A stretch of 64,000 bases of DNA from contig NC_092578.1 in NCBI RefSeq assembly GCF_037975245.1, positions 16,872,821-16,936,820 of the forward strand, in the 5' to 3' direction. This DNA is from Apostichopus japonicus (Eukaryota; Echinodermata; Holothuroidea; Aspidochirotida; Stichopodidae). Shown here piece after piece: positions 48,539 to 60,865 of this stretch. The notes below the pieces were generated by a model. It made no database searches. It saw nothing but the letters and a program-made list of their open reading frames with translations, and had not been told where the DNA came from. Every line of letters starts with the position of its first letter. The stretch's first letter is position 1. A program made the translations under genes and the position numbers.

Positions 48539-50700
48539 TGAAGACGGATCTTACAGCAAACTCGGGCTTCCTAAGCAGCTTACATGAATTTTGACATGGA
48601 TTTGGAATCATTTAATGTAGTCTACTATTGTGCGCATGCTCTGCTCGGTAATTAAACCTAGCATTTGTAGGATTTGATAACGAGATTACTAGCGTAATTC
48701 TTGGTCGAGTATGAAAAAAAGGAAAACAAAAAGTTTATCACCGAATTTTCAATTTGTTTAAATGTTTTTTTTTTTTACTCTCTCAACATTATCGTAATGT
48801 TTTATTCTTCTAAATTAAAGATGAATAAAGACGGGTGTTAATGGACGCAGCTGTTCAGACTAATTGACATTTAAACAAAATGCTCAGTGACATTTTCTCA
48901 CTTATCTACATGACTGAAACGCGCATCTATAGAATAGAAAACAACATGAAAAAGAAATAAAATAGAAAACAATAAAATTACAAACGAAACATATTACTTA
49001 TGGTGAAGAGAATTACTACATTTATAACTTCGGTATTTATTTTTTTTAATTTTTTTAAAGCGACTGTTTGCATTCCGTCAAAATTTCCGGCCAATTTTTT
49101 TTTTTTTTTGGCGAATCCACAAAGTAATATGCAAACAAAAGAACATGGTAGGTGATCAACTTAAGACTCCATCTTAATTATTTACTCGAAATTGAGCTGA
49201 AATGAGCTATAACTGAAACTATTTAGCAAAAAAATATGGGGTAAAAGATAACGAATACCCTGTAACTTTGATCACAATTTTGTGATTTTGAAATTTTGAA
49301 AAGTTGCAGACGTTAAGCATACAATTTAATAAACAATTTATCAAAATCAAGGTAATTTTTTATTATTATTATGTCGTGATGTCCTTTGATTATAAAATGG
49401 ATGGACGCGATGATGTATTTACATCTAATAGAGTAAAAAACTGATTGAAATTACCTCATTCTATACGTGATGAGAACTTTTTTAATACGGCCAGCTCTGG
49501 TAAAAACTGCTATGCAACAGGGGTATGTATATATTGCTTTCGTGTTCAATAAAAATATATAGAAACTAAAAAAAAAATAATAATAAACTGCAAAGAAAGG
49601 CCACACCATGATTCATAAATATCTATAAATAACCACAAGTATCTTAACACTATCTGTATGACTTTTATAGTTTGATGTAATGAGAATATTAGATTTTTCA
49701 TGTTATCAGCTGATCTCTGTTTACATTGTAAACATTCATAAATTTGATTGGTTTATTTGTTCCTATGCATATTGACGTAATAGAAGTGCGTACAACTAAT
49801 TTCTGACGCTTGTCAGATTTCAAGCCCAGACAATCAAACACCATGCAAAGATAGTTTTCCTGAGATTATAATATTATCCAGCTTTAACCAGCGATCGCAT
49901 GAGATAAATTAATGAAATATGATAAAAACCTGAATCATAGAAAGGTACAACACCTTATAATAGACAGGACATTTTATAGCTTGAGTCAGAGTTTTTCGCG
50001 GATTAATTACGTTGTAGTTTTGTATTTTAAAGAAGGTATCTTCAAAGAAACCTAGTTATGAGTTGATACATTCATGCAATTACTTTCATTCTAATACGGA
50101 GAAGATCTCAACAAGGTTCAACAGAATCAATACGAATGACATGTAGATTAATGATATACTGTGATACAGATACAAGGAAATTTCTCTGTTATTGTCGAGT
50201 ACGGAAAGGGAAAGCTCCTTTAAGGAGAAGCGTTAATTGCACCTTGTCTGTATCAACATGTTCATCTACGAAGTGGGAATTTAAGTACACAACATGTCTA
50301 AACGAAAGTGTACATCGCGATAATGACAGCAAAGGTGTTTGCTTAATCGTAGCGTGATTTCTTGAAAAGATCATGTTACTGTTAGACTAAACTTGTACTT
50401 GTACTAGGTTAGAATATTAATGGACAACCAGAAGGAAAAACAAGTGTAAAAAAAAAGACGCGTTTGGAACTTCCATAGATAGTTTGATGAGATACAAATA
50501 TGATAGCAAGTAATGCACGGCGGATCATGAGGGAAAAGTGAAGGATTGTAAACAACTGTATAGGTTCCTTCGTGTATAGACACACATCCACACCCATACA
50601 CGAGCACAACCCACCCACACACCTGCACCCACCCACACCCACACGCACAGACGAGCACGCAATCTTACTTGCTTAACTTATTATGTAATGTATATTTATT
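48539..50700. other. intergenic, no feature seen
   Basis: AT-rich sequence with A and T homopolymers. Nothing was recognised. Confidence 0.5.
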
Positions 50701-50780
50701 ATTCATATTCATTATTGTAATGTATAGATATATATAGATAGATAGACAGACACATAGACATATAGACAGATAGATAGACA

Positions 50781-50886
50781 TCCATCCATCCATCCATCCA
50801 TCCATTCACCCAGCCACCCAGCCACCCAGCCAGCCACCCAGCCACCCAGCCACCCAGCCACCCAGCCACCCATCCACCCATCCATC
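50781..50886. repeat. (CATC)n and CCAGCCAC compound microsatellite
   Basis: CATC units pass into repeated CCAGCCAC/CCACCCAG words and back to CATC. Confidence 0.92.
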
Positions 50887-50889
50887 TAT

Positions 50890-52160
50890 CTATTCTTCGT
50901 TACATAAGGACTGAGTGACGTACAATAATTGTACCCAAACTCACTCAAAACTACACCTTCTTATAAATCACACACATTTTGACCTATAATGTGACTCTCA
51001 GTGTGGGGTGTTATGTAACTTGTTTATAGTTTAATGGTGGCATGTCGTACTTCAATCCATTTGGGATAATCTCTAAATTTAAAAATGCTAAATAAAGAAA
51101 GCTTTTCACCAATTAATGTTACTTGCTTATCAACAACCTTCGCTGTTTAGTTCTCAATAATCTGGTTAAAACGAGAAAGAAATTTATGTGTTTTTAACAA
51201 CATCGTTAATAGCACTTATACCGAGACTTGATTGCGATGATATTTGAATCGGTTTTAGTGACTTTATAAAATTCAACAAATCTGGTAAAGTTTAATGCTA
51301 AATCAAAATGCTTGATTAACCGTATCTGAGTGACTTAAGTCACTCGCCCGTTTGCCGTCTAAGGTGTTAAAAGAATAATAATGATTTTAAGCAACCCATT
51401 AGAAGGGCAGATGGTTCTATTATCAAGAAAACAAATCCTTTTATATATTTTTTATTCGAGTCCTCTTTTTGAAAGTTTTCTAACAAGCACCTGCAGCTAT
51501 TTCTTTTTGGTTTTCCACAAAAAGGAAAAACTATGGCAACACTTTTTAACGACCTTGCAAAATTGTGAGGGGGACCGAGGATTGCAAAGTCGGCATGGAC
51601 TTTAGCGCGGATCGCAAAGTCGGTACTGATTAGGCATACTATTACGGTTAGATTCGTCCAACATGGCAAAATACAAAAACGCTGTACTCAAAGCCGAAGA
51701 CTTCGTAGGTACAAATCCTTTGGTCAGCGATGGCTAGACCGTAATTTCTCAAAAAGTTTGCTGTTACTAAAACCGTAGGTTCTGCACTGTTTGTCAATGT
51801 TAGAAGTAAAACATTCAGCAGGCAGAGTACCATTGTCAAATGAACATTAAATTTGTACTTGGTATTATTAAATTAGTAGATGATGATAATATTATGTAGT
51901 TAACTTATCTTTAAATGTTAAAATAAGTTGTGTTTGATACAGAAATTGGTATAACCACCAGTACGATAGTCCATGAACTGAAGCTTTGGTTAGTACCATT
52001 ATTTGATAGGGGTGACGTTAGTAATGCTTACAATGAATACAAATATGGAAGTATATCTAGAACGAAAATACCGACAGAAGACGTATAGGGAACACACGTA
52101 TTGCTTTCTCATGTATTCTGAAATAAAGTTACGTAATATCCTTTTACATTTGTTATGTAG
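50890..52160. other. intergenic, no feature seen
   Basis: No motif-bearing frame, RNA gene or element ends recognised. Confidence 0.5.
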
Positions 52161-52162
52161 TA

Positions 52163-52325
52163 CCCAAGTCTCGCACTCGAACATGAGTCCGTACTCGAGT
52201 ACAATATTCTGTACTCGTAATCGGGACGTTGTACTCGTGTTTTTCTCTCGTACACTCGGACAATGTAAGGCCTACCCGTACATGTACTCGGGACTTCGTA
52301 CTTACTCGTACTCAGACTCGGGATT
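52163..52325. repeat. degenerate GTACTCG repeat
   Basis: Around ten GTACTCG/GTACTC words in 160 bases with irregular spacing, on the complementary pattern to 38815-39020. Confidence 0.6.
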
Positions 52326-52430
52326 CTGTCAGACTCACACTACCAGTCTGTAGCATAGCTAATTAATATGCAAGCAAAGAATGTTCTTAAATAATTAGGT
52401 GAATCGGAAATGCTATTAAATTGCACCACC

Positions 52431-52996
52431 TCCCCTCCCTCCCTCCCTCCCTCCCTCCCTCCCTCCCTCCCTCCCTCCCTCCCTCCCTCCCTCCCTCCCT
52501 CCCTCCCTCCCTCCCTCCCTCCCTCCCTCCCTCCCTCCCTCCCTCCCTCCCTCCCTCCCTCCCTCCCTCCCTCCCTCCCTCCCTCCCTCCCTCCCTCCCT
52601 CCCTCCCTCCCTCCCTCCCTCCCTCCCTCCCTCCCTCCCTCCCCTCCCTCCCTCCCTCCCTCCCTCCCCTCCCTCCCTCCCTCCCTCCCTCCCTCCCTCC
52701 CTCCCTCCCTCCCTCCCTCCCTCCCTCCCTCCCTCCCTCCCTCCCTCCCTCCCTCCCTCCCTCCCTCCCTCCCTCCCTCCCTCCCTCCCTCCCTCCCTCC
52801 CTCCCTCCCTCCCTCCCTCCCTCCCTCCCTCCCTCCCTCCCTCCCTCCCTCCCTCCCTCCCTCCCTCCCTCCCTCCCTCCCTCCCTCCCTCCCTCCCTCC
52901 CTCCCTCCCTCCCTCCCTCCCTCCCTCCCTCCCTCCCTCCCTCCCTCCCTCCCTCCCTCCCTCCCTCCCTCCCTCCCTCCCTCCCTCCCTCCCTCC
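52431..52996. repeat. (CCCT)n tract of 566 bases
   Basis: An almost perfect CCCT tetranucleotide array with a few one-base changes near 52641-52671. The minus strand is (GGGA)n, which can form G-quadruplexes. Frames across it (Pro-Ser-Leu or Gly-Arg-Glu) are artefacts. Confidence 0.97.
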
Positions 52997-53162
52997 TTGT
53001 CACCAATCGTATTCCGGCTACAAGAGAAAAAGAAAAGCCGTTGTTGCATGGTGATGGTTGTCTGTCAGTTAACCTTCACCTAACAAATGGAATTTAATGC
53101 CTACCTAGTCCCTGTGTTCGGAAGGAACCAAAGCCGCTTTTTAAAACACTTTTTATACATTA

Positions 53163-53425
53163 GGAGTGTTAGCTCAGTGGTTAACGCCGGTGCGTTTCAA
53201 TCATAAGGTCCCTAGTTCGAGTCACTCCAAGATTAATGTATGTCGTCACAGTTACAGAGTTGTTGATAATTAACAATTCATAATCATGGACGTTAAATAT
53301 GAATCTAAGAGACTGACTTCGGTCAGCTTGCGGCTTTGATAAGCCAACATGGCTTCTTCGCGAGTTCCTGCTTGCAGGAGGATCTAAAATACATACATAC
53401 ATACACACACACATACATACATACC
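53163..53425 (+). mobile_element. tRNA-derived SINE, full-length copy
   Basis: Intact A box (TTAGCTCAGTGG), B box (AGTTCGAGTC), acceptor pairing GGAGTG/CACTCC, body, hairpin CCTGCTTGCAGG and an (ATAC)n tail. It looks the best preserved of the four copies. Confidence 0.87.
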
Positions 53426-53488
53426 AACATTCATGTCCGTACATACGCCACACTACGTATAGTTCTGCATTTTTTCTTAATGAGAATA

Positions 53489-53758
53489 TATCGGCCTTTA
53501 TTTGAGGAGCCTTTGTTGGAAATTGAATTGAAATAGTTGTAGAATGACCTTGATACAATGAGGATCTATCTGTTTTGTTCTGTTTGTTATGTTTTGTTAC
53601 GAATTGGTTGTATAACGGCCTTTAATTTATATCGGCCTTTATGTACTCTGAGGAAGCTTTGTTGGAAATTGAATTGAAATAGTTGTAGAATGACCTTGAT
53701 ACAAGGATCTATCGGTTTCGTTCTGTTCATTATTTATTTAACGAATTGGTTGTATGAC
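53489..53758. repeat. tandem duplication of about 140 bases
   Basis: Two successive units start ATCGGCCTTTAT and share TTTGTTGGAAATTGAATTGA, GTTGTAGAATGACCTTGATA and ACGAATTGGTTGTAT. The ATTGAATTGAA word is common at the 3' ends of non-LTR retrotransposons, so a LINE tail is possible. Confidence 0.8.
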
Positions 53759-53764
53759 AGGAAA

Positions 53765-53838
53765 CCGCAAAACTACAAACTATACAAAACTGCAAAACTG
53801 CAAAATTGCAAAACCGCAAAACTGCAAAACTGCAACAA
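53765..53838. repeat. GCAAAACT octamer repeat
   Basis: About seven or eight copies of GCAAAACT and close variants. Confidence 0.88.
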
Positions 53839-53839
53839 C

Positions 53840-54725
53840 AAAAATGTAGACATAAGAAATAATTCATGAGCTGACTTCTTTAGTCCTTCGACAATCTTTT
53901 AAAGTACCATAACTGTGAAACAGTCAAACATTACTGTACTGAAGGGAATATTGGTTAATTTAACTTATATTCATTCACGTTCGTCTTTAGTATTAGAATG
54001 TTTTTATGCAAGTCAGGCTAGTCATCGACATTTTGATTTATTTATTTATATATTTTATAGAACAGAAAATGGGCTAAACAGCTATATACATGTTAGTTAC
54101 ATAGTTGGTGTGAAAAGCAAACACATCTTTTCTCGGGTTATGTCATTAAATTTCTGCTACACAAGCTGAGCAGATAATAGGCCACAACTAAATAACCTCA
54201 GTATTAGAAATGCTGCTCGTATAGGCTCTATGTGTTGACAAATGTATGGAACGCCATCTGCATCACCACTTTATTATAGGAACCATATTATAGTCTTTAT
54301 AGGTCAGTAGAAGTATCAACATGTTAAAATTTAACATCAGCATAAAATATTAAAATCATTTTATTTAATATTTCGATATCAGTATATCAGAAAGTATATC
54401 AGCATGTTGAGAATTATGTCAGTATATTGTACTCTTCCGTCTTTTTTTGTTTCTATTAAAATTTGGTTTTTGGAGAATGCGTTTCACATCTCAAGATACA
54501 TGAGACACGTTCGAAGGTTTGGGTTGAATATAATCTCCGTTCATGAGCGGTGACTTGCGTTTCACAATTTAAGAATTCATGTTATAAATGGTACGAAATG
54601 AAAGTTTAACATTAGCTGAAAGCTGTCACAATCGCAGACGCATCTTATGTTTTTTTTTTTTTTGAGACGGCTACTCTTGATGCCTTTTAGGTCTCGATCA
54701 GATGACAGATACATTGTACACTGCA

Positions 54726-54726
<1 letters not shown>
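53840..54726. other. intergenic, no feature seen
   Basis: AT-rich unique-looking sequence. Confidence 0.5.

Positions 54727-54798
<72 letters not shown>
54727..54798. repeat. (TA)n microsatellite, then (GT)n
   Basis: About 35 TA units followed by GTGCGTGTGTGTG. Short inverted words (CTCGATCAGAT and ATCTGATCGAG) flank the tract, so it could extrude as a hairpin. Confidence 0.93.
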
Positions 54799-54800
<2 letters not shown>

Positions 54801-54844
54801 CGTGTGTGTGTATGTGTGCGTTTGTTTTTCTATCTGATCGAGGA

Positions 54845-55614
54845 CTTGAACAAAAGAATTTCAGGTCCTCGGTTGTGATTTCTAAAGAATCACCACGTCC
54901 TCGCAAGAATTCTATGGTATGGGGTATTGTTAAGGTTAGGGTACATAGATTTGAACAATGGAAAATACAATGGGGTCCTCGGTCTGAATGTAATACAAAC
55001 ATGCGTGTGTGTGTGTGTGTCTGATTATTACATGAGTTGATCAGACTAGAAGAATAGTTACGAATCAACACAATATAAAAGGTAGAGTATATAATATGTA
55101 TGCCTATATATGGAATACGTTTGTATATACATAACGATGAATGTTTACGTTTGGGATTTAGAAGTACCTTTGATTAGCCTTTTTAATTAAATCCTCGAAA
55201 AAGAACGAGCAAATATATTTATTGTTTTTAGATATTTCTTTTCAAAATTACGCCGTTGGAAGAATTATCTAGGGAAATATGAACAGAAACCTAAGATTAA
55301 AAGATTTATATTTATGCCTAAGCTAAGTATTATTTCAATTTATACGATAGTATTATATATGCAGTTCTATATACACGAGGTATATAGTGATGATCTCATG
55401 GCATGCATATAGAAACAAGTCTACGTTATATGTAATAAAATATCAAATAATTGTTAACCGTTGACAACATTTAGCAAAATTGGATGATAAATTATACTTT
55501 CTGATCAACTAATAACTGCTTCGATGCCAGGGGTTCTCAGTTTTGTCAATTAAGTTAAGTTAGCGCCATGCAGAATGAAAATTTCACTATACCCTCATCG
55601 AACATAGTGTGCCG
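54845..55614. other. intergenic, no feature seen
   Basis: A short (GT)n near 55005; otherwise nothing recognised. Confidence 0.5.
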
Positions 55615-55682
55615 GTATATGTATATATATATCTATATATAGGCTATATATAGGCTATATATAGGCTATATATAGGCTATAC

Positions 55683-55750
<68 letters not shown>
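55615..55750. repeat. CTATATATAGG repeats and (TA)n
   Basis: Four copies of an 11-base CTATATATAGG word, then about 65 bases of (TA)n. Confidence 0.92.
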
Positions 55751-55752
<2 letters not shown>

Positions 55753-55818
55753 GTGACAAATGCCTACAGTGGAATTACGACCTTCCTTACCGGTTTCGAA
55801 CCTCTGGACATACGATCA

Positions 55819-55890
55819 GCGTCCATAGCCTAGTGTTTAGGGTGTCCACATAAAAAGCGGGAGGCCCTGGTTCGAATCCCGGTGGGAGGC
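55819..55890 (+). ncRNA. tRNA-like sequence, probably a SINE head
   Basis: GCGTCCATAGCCTAGTGTTT resembles a tRNA 5' end with A box, and GGTTCGAATCCCGGT is a near-consensus B box with a paired T stem. The acceptor strands GCGTCCA and TGGGAGGC pair only in part, and about 150 bases of non-tRNA sequence follow, ending AAAATAAAGTAAAG. A tRNA pseudogene or SINE is more likely than a working tRNA. Only one copy in the window. Confidence 0.5.
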
Positions 55891-56535
55891 TGGAAGTTTT
55901 TCCACTGTTCTTGATTTTCCAACTCACAACAATTTCACCTAAGTTATTGCACAATGATAACTAATCATGTTTGGGTGATTTGTCGACATTTGTGACGAAT
56001 TTATAGTGATTTGGAAACTAAGTCGGTAAAAATAAAGTAAAGTTTGCTGGTATTTCGTTGTAGTTTGAAGGCAAGGGAAACGTCAAAGACAGTGCATATG
56101 TTGCGCCCATATATCATGTTACGCACTAACGCCTCTAGAAATTGAAATGTAACACTTTCTCCTACTGACAAAACGTTAACAATATATATTGAATTGTAAT
56201 TATGTCTGTGTACTGTTTTTTGTTCCTATTCAAAGGATGTCTTGAGGTACAAAATTAATTTCGATAGGCTTTATTGTAGACCAAAACGAAAAGCACCGCG
56301 CTGTCAGTCCAAGTGGAATTTATTATACCGATTACATCCTTGAGATTCGAACCTTACAGACATCCGAGAGTTATCAATTCAAGTGACTAATTAGGGCTGT
56401 TCCTCAGATGCAACAAATATTCATCAAGAAAATAAAACCTCTATGGCCTTAATCAACATCGTGTTATGGATTCAGATTTGTCAAGAACAAATGGTGTCAT
56501 ATTCGAATGTAGTGTTATTTTTGCATGATATTATA
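55891..56535. other. intergenic, no gene seen
   Basis: The first 150 bases may be the body of the tRNA-like element. The rest is unremarkable. Confidence 0.5.
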
Positions 56536-56724
56536 AACAACAACTACTACTACTACAGCTACTACCACTACTACTACAACTACTACTACTACTACTGCTA
56601 CTGCTACTACTGCTACTTCTGCTACTACTGCTACTACTAATACTACTGTTACTACTACTACCAGTACTACCACTACTACAACTACAAATACTACTACTAC
56701 TACTACTTCTACTACTGCTACTAC
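56536..56724. repeat. (TAC)n array, left part
   Basis: Triplet array cut by the hAT-type MITE at 56725-57086; it resumes on the far side. Confidence 0.94.
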
Positions 56725-57086
56725 CAAGGGCGTAGGAACCGGGGGGCTGGGGGCGCCAGCCCCCCAGTGAAAAATGTGGAGGGGCGGAAGTATCATTCCG
56801 CCCCCCGGTTCGCAAGTCAGAAAACCCCTTTTCATTTCCAAATGAGAAAAAAAATCTCATTTGGAGCACCAAATTGCATCTAAGGCCAGGTGAAAATACA
56901 AAATTAAGTTAACAAAATGGAGTGGGTGTTGAAGTGTGCTATATTGCACCAAATTGCATCTGAGGCCACCTGGAAATCCAAAAAAATCCAAAGGGGAGGG
57001 GGACACCCCCTCTCCTTAGACCCCTCCCCCAGGCCGGCCATCAGTCTTCAGCCCCCCACTCAAAAGTACCTTCCTATACGCCACTG
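56725..57086 (-). mobile_element. hAT-type MITE, copy 2 (inserted in a (TAC)n array)
   Basis: A 362-base inverted copy of the element at 9659-10022 with ends CAAGGGCGTAGGAA and TTCCTATACGCCACTG. The flanks read GCTACTAC on both sides (56717-56724, 57087-57094), an 8-base duplication, though in a TAC array part of this match is expected by chance. Poly-Leu/Ser frames across the junction are artefacts. Confidence 0.86.
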
Positions 57087-57470
57087 GCTACTACTGCTAC
57101 TACTTCTACTGTTACTACTGTTGGTACTACTGCCACTACTACCCCTACTACCACTACAACTACAACTACTAATACTACTACTAATACCACTACTGCTACC
57201 ACTACTACCCCTACTACCACTACTACTACTCCTACTACTACCGCTACTACCACTACTACTACTGCTACAACTACTACTACCACTACTTCCACTACTTCTA
57301 CTACTATTACTACTACTACTACTCCTACTACTACTGCTACTACTACTGTAGTAGTATGCTACTACAAATGCTACTACTACCAGTACTACTACTACTACTT
57401 CTGCTGCTACTACTACCACTACACTACTACTACTGATACTATTACTTCTACTAATACTACTGATAATACA
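57087..57470. repeat. (TAC)n array, right part
   Basis: Continuation of the triplet array, with many CCA, TGC and TTC variants. Confidence 0.94.
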
Positions 57471-58275
57471 TATTTATATATATTATTAATTACTTATTTA
57501 TTTATTCATTTATTTAATATGAATATCTTGAAAAACGGGAATAACTGTAGAAACATTAACAGCACTGACAATTACCTTTTCCCATATACTATGGTAAATC
57601 AAGACTTAGAGTTTCCCTTTAATGTCATCTTTAAAGAAAATTGGAACTCGGAATGGAGCATTTGTACGAAAACAGGAAAATGATGGTCACTGTGCCACTA
57701 GTGCACACTCCCAGCCCCGTTACCTTTAAATTGAGATATGTGACCATTATTGTGCTGTGGGTTTGTACCCGTTCTATGTCTTGAATGAATACAAAAAAAA
57801 AGTCTCTTTCTAGAGTAAAATAATTACATTTTACACAGAAAAGTTACAGCTGATGTATGTTTAGATGACAGTTGATGCGTTACTTAGTATAAAGTATAAA
57901 GATGGCGCCGGTATAGATTATTTCTTAACTCACAGGCGAGAGACTGTATGTCTATCAACAAGATAATGATATTGATGGTATATGACAAGATCCTTGCTTT
58001 CATTATGATATCAGTGTTATGAAGAAAATCAAATTAAAAAGGGAGATTGATTAGGTTGCTCATGCATGTTGGGTATATAATATATCTGGTGTTTCAATTT
58101 CATTTTTGTTCACAGCCAAAATTGGTTATCAATGCTCGTTATTATTATGTAGAGAAATAGATCATAAAAAATGACTGCACATAACATGTAGTGAATGTTG
58201 TAAGGAAACAAATAGCTTTGTTGAAGCTAAACAAGATATATGTTCCAGACAGATACGTGGCAGTTTTAAAACAGG
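57471..58275. other. intergenic, no feature seen
   Basis: Nothing recognised. Confidence 0.5.
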
Positions 58276-58435
<160 letters not shown>

Positions 58436-58442
58436 CACATCG

Positions 58443-58530
58443 TCATGATCGGACGGTTGCAGTCTCGATGTAAGGTGCACTGGGGTTGCTAGAACTTCGT
58501 GATGCTTGGTTTTGTTGCCCAGGATCCATA
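58443..58530 (-). CDS. possible terminal coding exon of an unidentified gene
   Basis: On the minus strand a good acceptor (GCTAAT branch-like word, T-rich tract, TATCTAG) leads into 28 codons starting [14 protein letters not shown] and ending in TATVRS and a stop. The composition looks protein-like, but I could not find a preceding exon in the right phase, and a longer overlapping frame (58145-58663) competes. Treat as a hint only. Confidence 0.18.
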
Positions 58531-58786
58531 CTAGATACAATAAAAATATATTATTAGCTTCTTCATTGGGGTCACTGCTCCCCTCTCCTCCGCCCGAGCC
58601 CCACATGAAAATCAAAGTAGCAGTAAACAAAAGGCCCAAACCGTACTCTCGTGTTACAAACATTTCCGGTGTAATTTACCGGAAGTTCGCTTGCGCCCTC
58701 TCCATTTTTTGGCAGACGTCCAAGATTAGTTGCCATTTAATGGACTGTAAAAATATATCTCACGTTATATACGGGACAAAATGGTA

Positions 58787-60640
58787 GCAGGATTTCGAAG
58801 AACCTAGAAGAACAATAAACTAACAAGACAAAAGATCATTATATACAAGTACATGTATCCGGCATATTATCTGAATTGTGGTTTTCAAGCAAGATACATT
58901 GTACAATTCATCCTCACGTGCCGTTTAAAAACGATCTGAAATTGACAATGGTGATAAATGAGCTTGTTTATCGACTAATCACTTTATATGTTCCATACAT
59001 TTGTCCAGTTTTTAATGCGAGAATTCTCATCAGATTCGTGTTTGTTGTCTTTGAATTATCCTACCGGTTTTGTCTATATTTGTTGATATTAATCTTGAGT
59101 CTAGTAACATATTTAGAGGACTTACCCTGTTTAACGTCAATAAACCGAAAAGGAAGACGGGCGCGTCAAATTTCATTATCGATAATTATTTCAAATTATA
59201 TACGGGTAATCCGATTGAGGGCCAGAATTAAAGTTTTCTTTTACAATTATTGACGTTTTTTTAATAATTTGAAGCAAAATAGATATCATCGCATTATCTC
59301 CCAAATGTCAGCTTAATAACCAGGCCTGTTATTGGAAATGAAATTATATTGAGGATTTTTACGTGATTAGGAACCTGTATTAAAATTAATCTTTTTATAA
59401 AGGTTAATGCGTTGATTTGTGGACGATTTTCTATATATAACAAAGCTTGTGATTTCTGACGTCAACGAGGTAAAACAAGAATGATTGATTGATTATTATT
59501 ATTTTTTTAAAAGAAAAGTTCGAAATTATTTAATAGAGATGTTAACTCCATGGAACGATAGCGATCATTATTATGTCTATACTACACTTTTATGGAACGC
59601 TGTTTGGGACATCAAATTTTTATTTGGGCAGTTTATGTTAGATTGACAAAGTAGTCTTGGGCAGATTTATATTTATCATCTGTCATATTCTCTCACACTA
59701 CACGAACAGGAATTAGTACTCAGAATAAGTTATATCACGTTGTGGATGTGACGGACCTCCACCATATGGGAAGTGATAAGGGGTGGGTGGGTTGGTGGGG
59801 GGAGGGGGGGGGGTGCTGTGGAACCAAGTCCTTGATATTTGCATACTCTGCCAGTGCCACGTCACTGCTATAGTCCACAAATCAAATCGTCACACACAGG
59901 ACTTGAAGAAATAAGTCTAGAGGTTTCTTTTCAATTGACGTATTCTTAAATGGTGACCTAAATTCTGACAGTTGAAGAGTAAGTTTTGTACGTCGTAAAC
60001 CCGATAAATATCACTGCTTGCAGTACAGAACTTATTTCAATAAAAGACTTCAATTTATTTTCTCCACCTCTTTCCCTCTCTCACTCTCTCTCTTTAGTTG
60101 TTGAAATTACCCTTTAATTGTCAATAATGGGCTAGTCTATACCAGCCGACCCCTTACACCCACCCACAGTCATAACCACCCAACCACCCGAACAAACACA
60201 CACCCTGCATTATACATCTTCTTCTTATTAGCACCACGAACATTAAATATTAAAATATAAATACATACGACTTTTAGGGCTTGAAATAGTAAAATGTCAA
60301 AAAATGCTTTTGGCATTGACAAATGATGTTGGATGCTTTCCATTGGTATCCTAAAGTTGTTTGTATGACGTTGAATGAACTATACTGACACACACACGGA
60401 AGAAAATGCACAAGGGACATTTACTAAGAAAAGGAGTCTTTACTGACTTTTAGTACCCTCAAACAAATTTGTTTTCACTGAATTTATTATCCCTTTAAAG
60501 GGATCAATTTTGGTCAAGTTATTAGGGTGTAACAAACAATGGATAAATATTAAGTACAATATAAGCCAATGAACGATGAGGCTGACGTCATAATCGATTC
60601 AGCCTTAAGAAAGCATTTCGGAAAATTTCGCATATCTTAT
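58787..60640. other. intergenic, no gene supported
   Basis: A 125-codon plus-strand frame at 58876-59253 has hydrophobic stretches but no motif, and I see no flanking splice signals that connect it to anything. A G-rich run lies near 59797. Confidence 0.5.
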
Positions 60641-60865
60641 AGCTGTACAGGTACCTACAAGTACAACATCGTGAGTTCGAGTACAAGTAGAATTCACTTT
60701 GGTACGGGAAAGAATACGAGTATAAGGCTCCATGTACCTTATATACTAGCGCTTAATCTTGTACTCGATTCCCAAAAGACAAAACAATTATAATTCCGAG
60801 TATAAGAGTACCAGTAAAACTTCAAGAGGGAAAGTATGAATACACGTCTAGAACACGAGTACCGA
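60640..60865. repeat. degenerate GAGTAC/GTACAAGT repeat
   Basis: Loosely repeated GAGTACAAGTA-type words. The hAT-like element at 60866 landed inside it and the pattern resumes at 61832-61870. Confidence 0.55.

Noticed and set aside
52387-53083. Frames of about 200 codons rich in Pro-Ser-Leu (plus) or Gly-Arg-Glu (minus)
   Set aside because: They are translations of the (CCCT)n tract; all frames are open because the repeat has no stop codons.
56515-57419. Leu-, Ser- or Val-rich frames
   Set aside because: They read through the (TAC)n array and the inserted MITE.
58876-59253. A 125-codon plus-strand frame with hydrophobic stretches
   Set aside because: No recognisable motif, no partner exon; the length is possible by chance in 64 kb.
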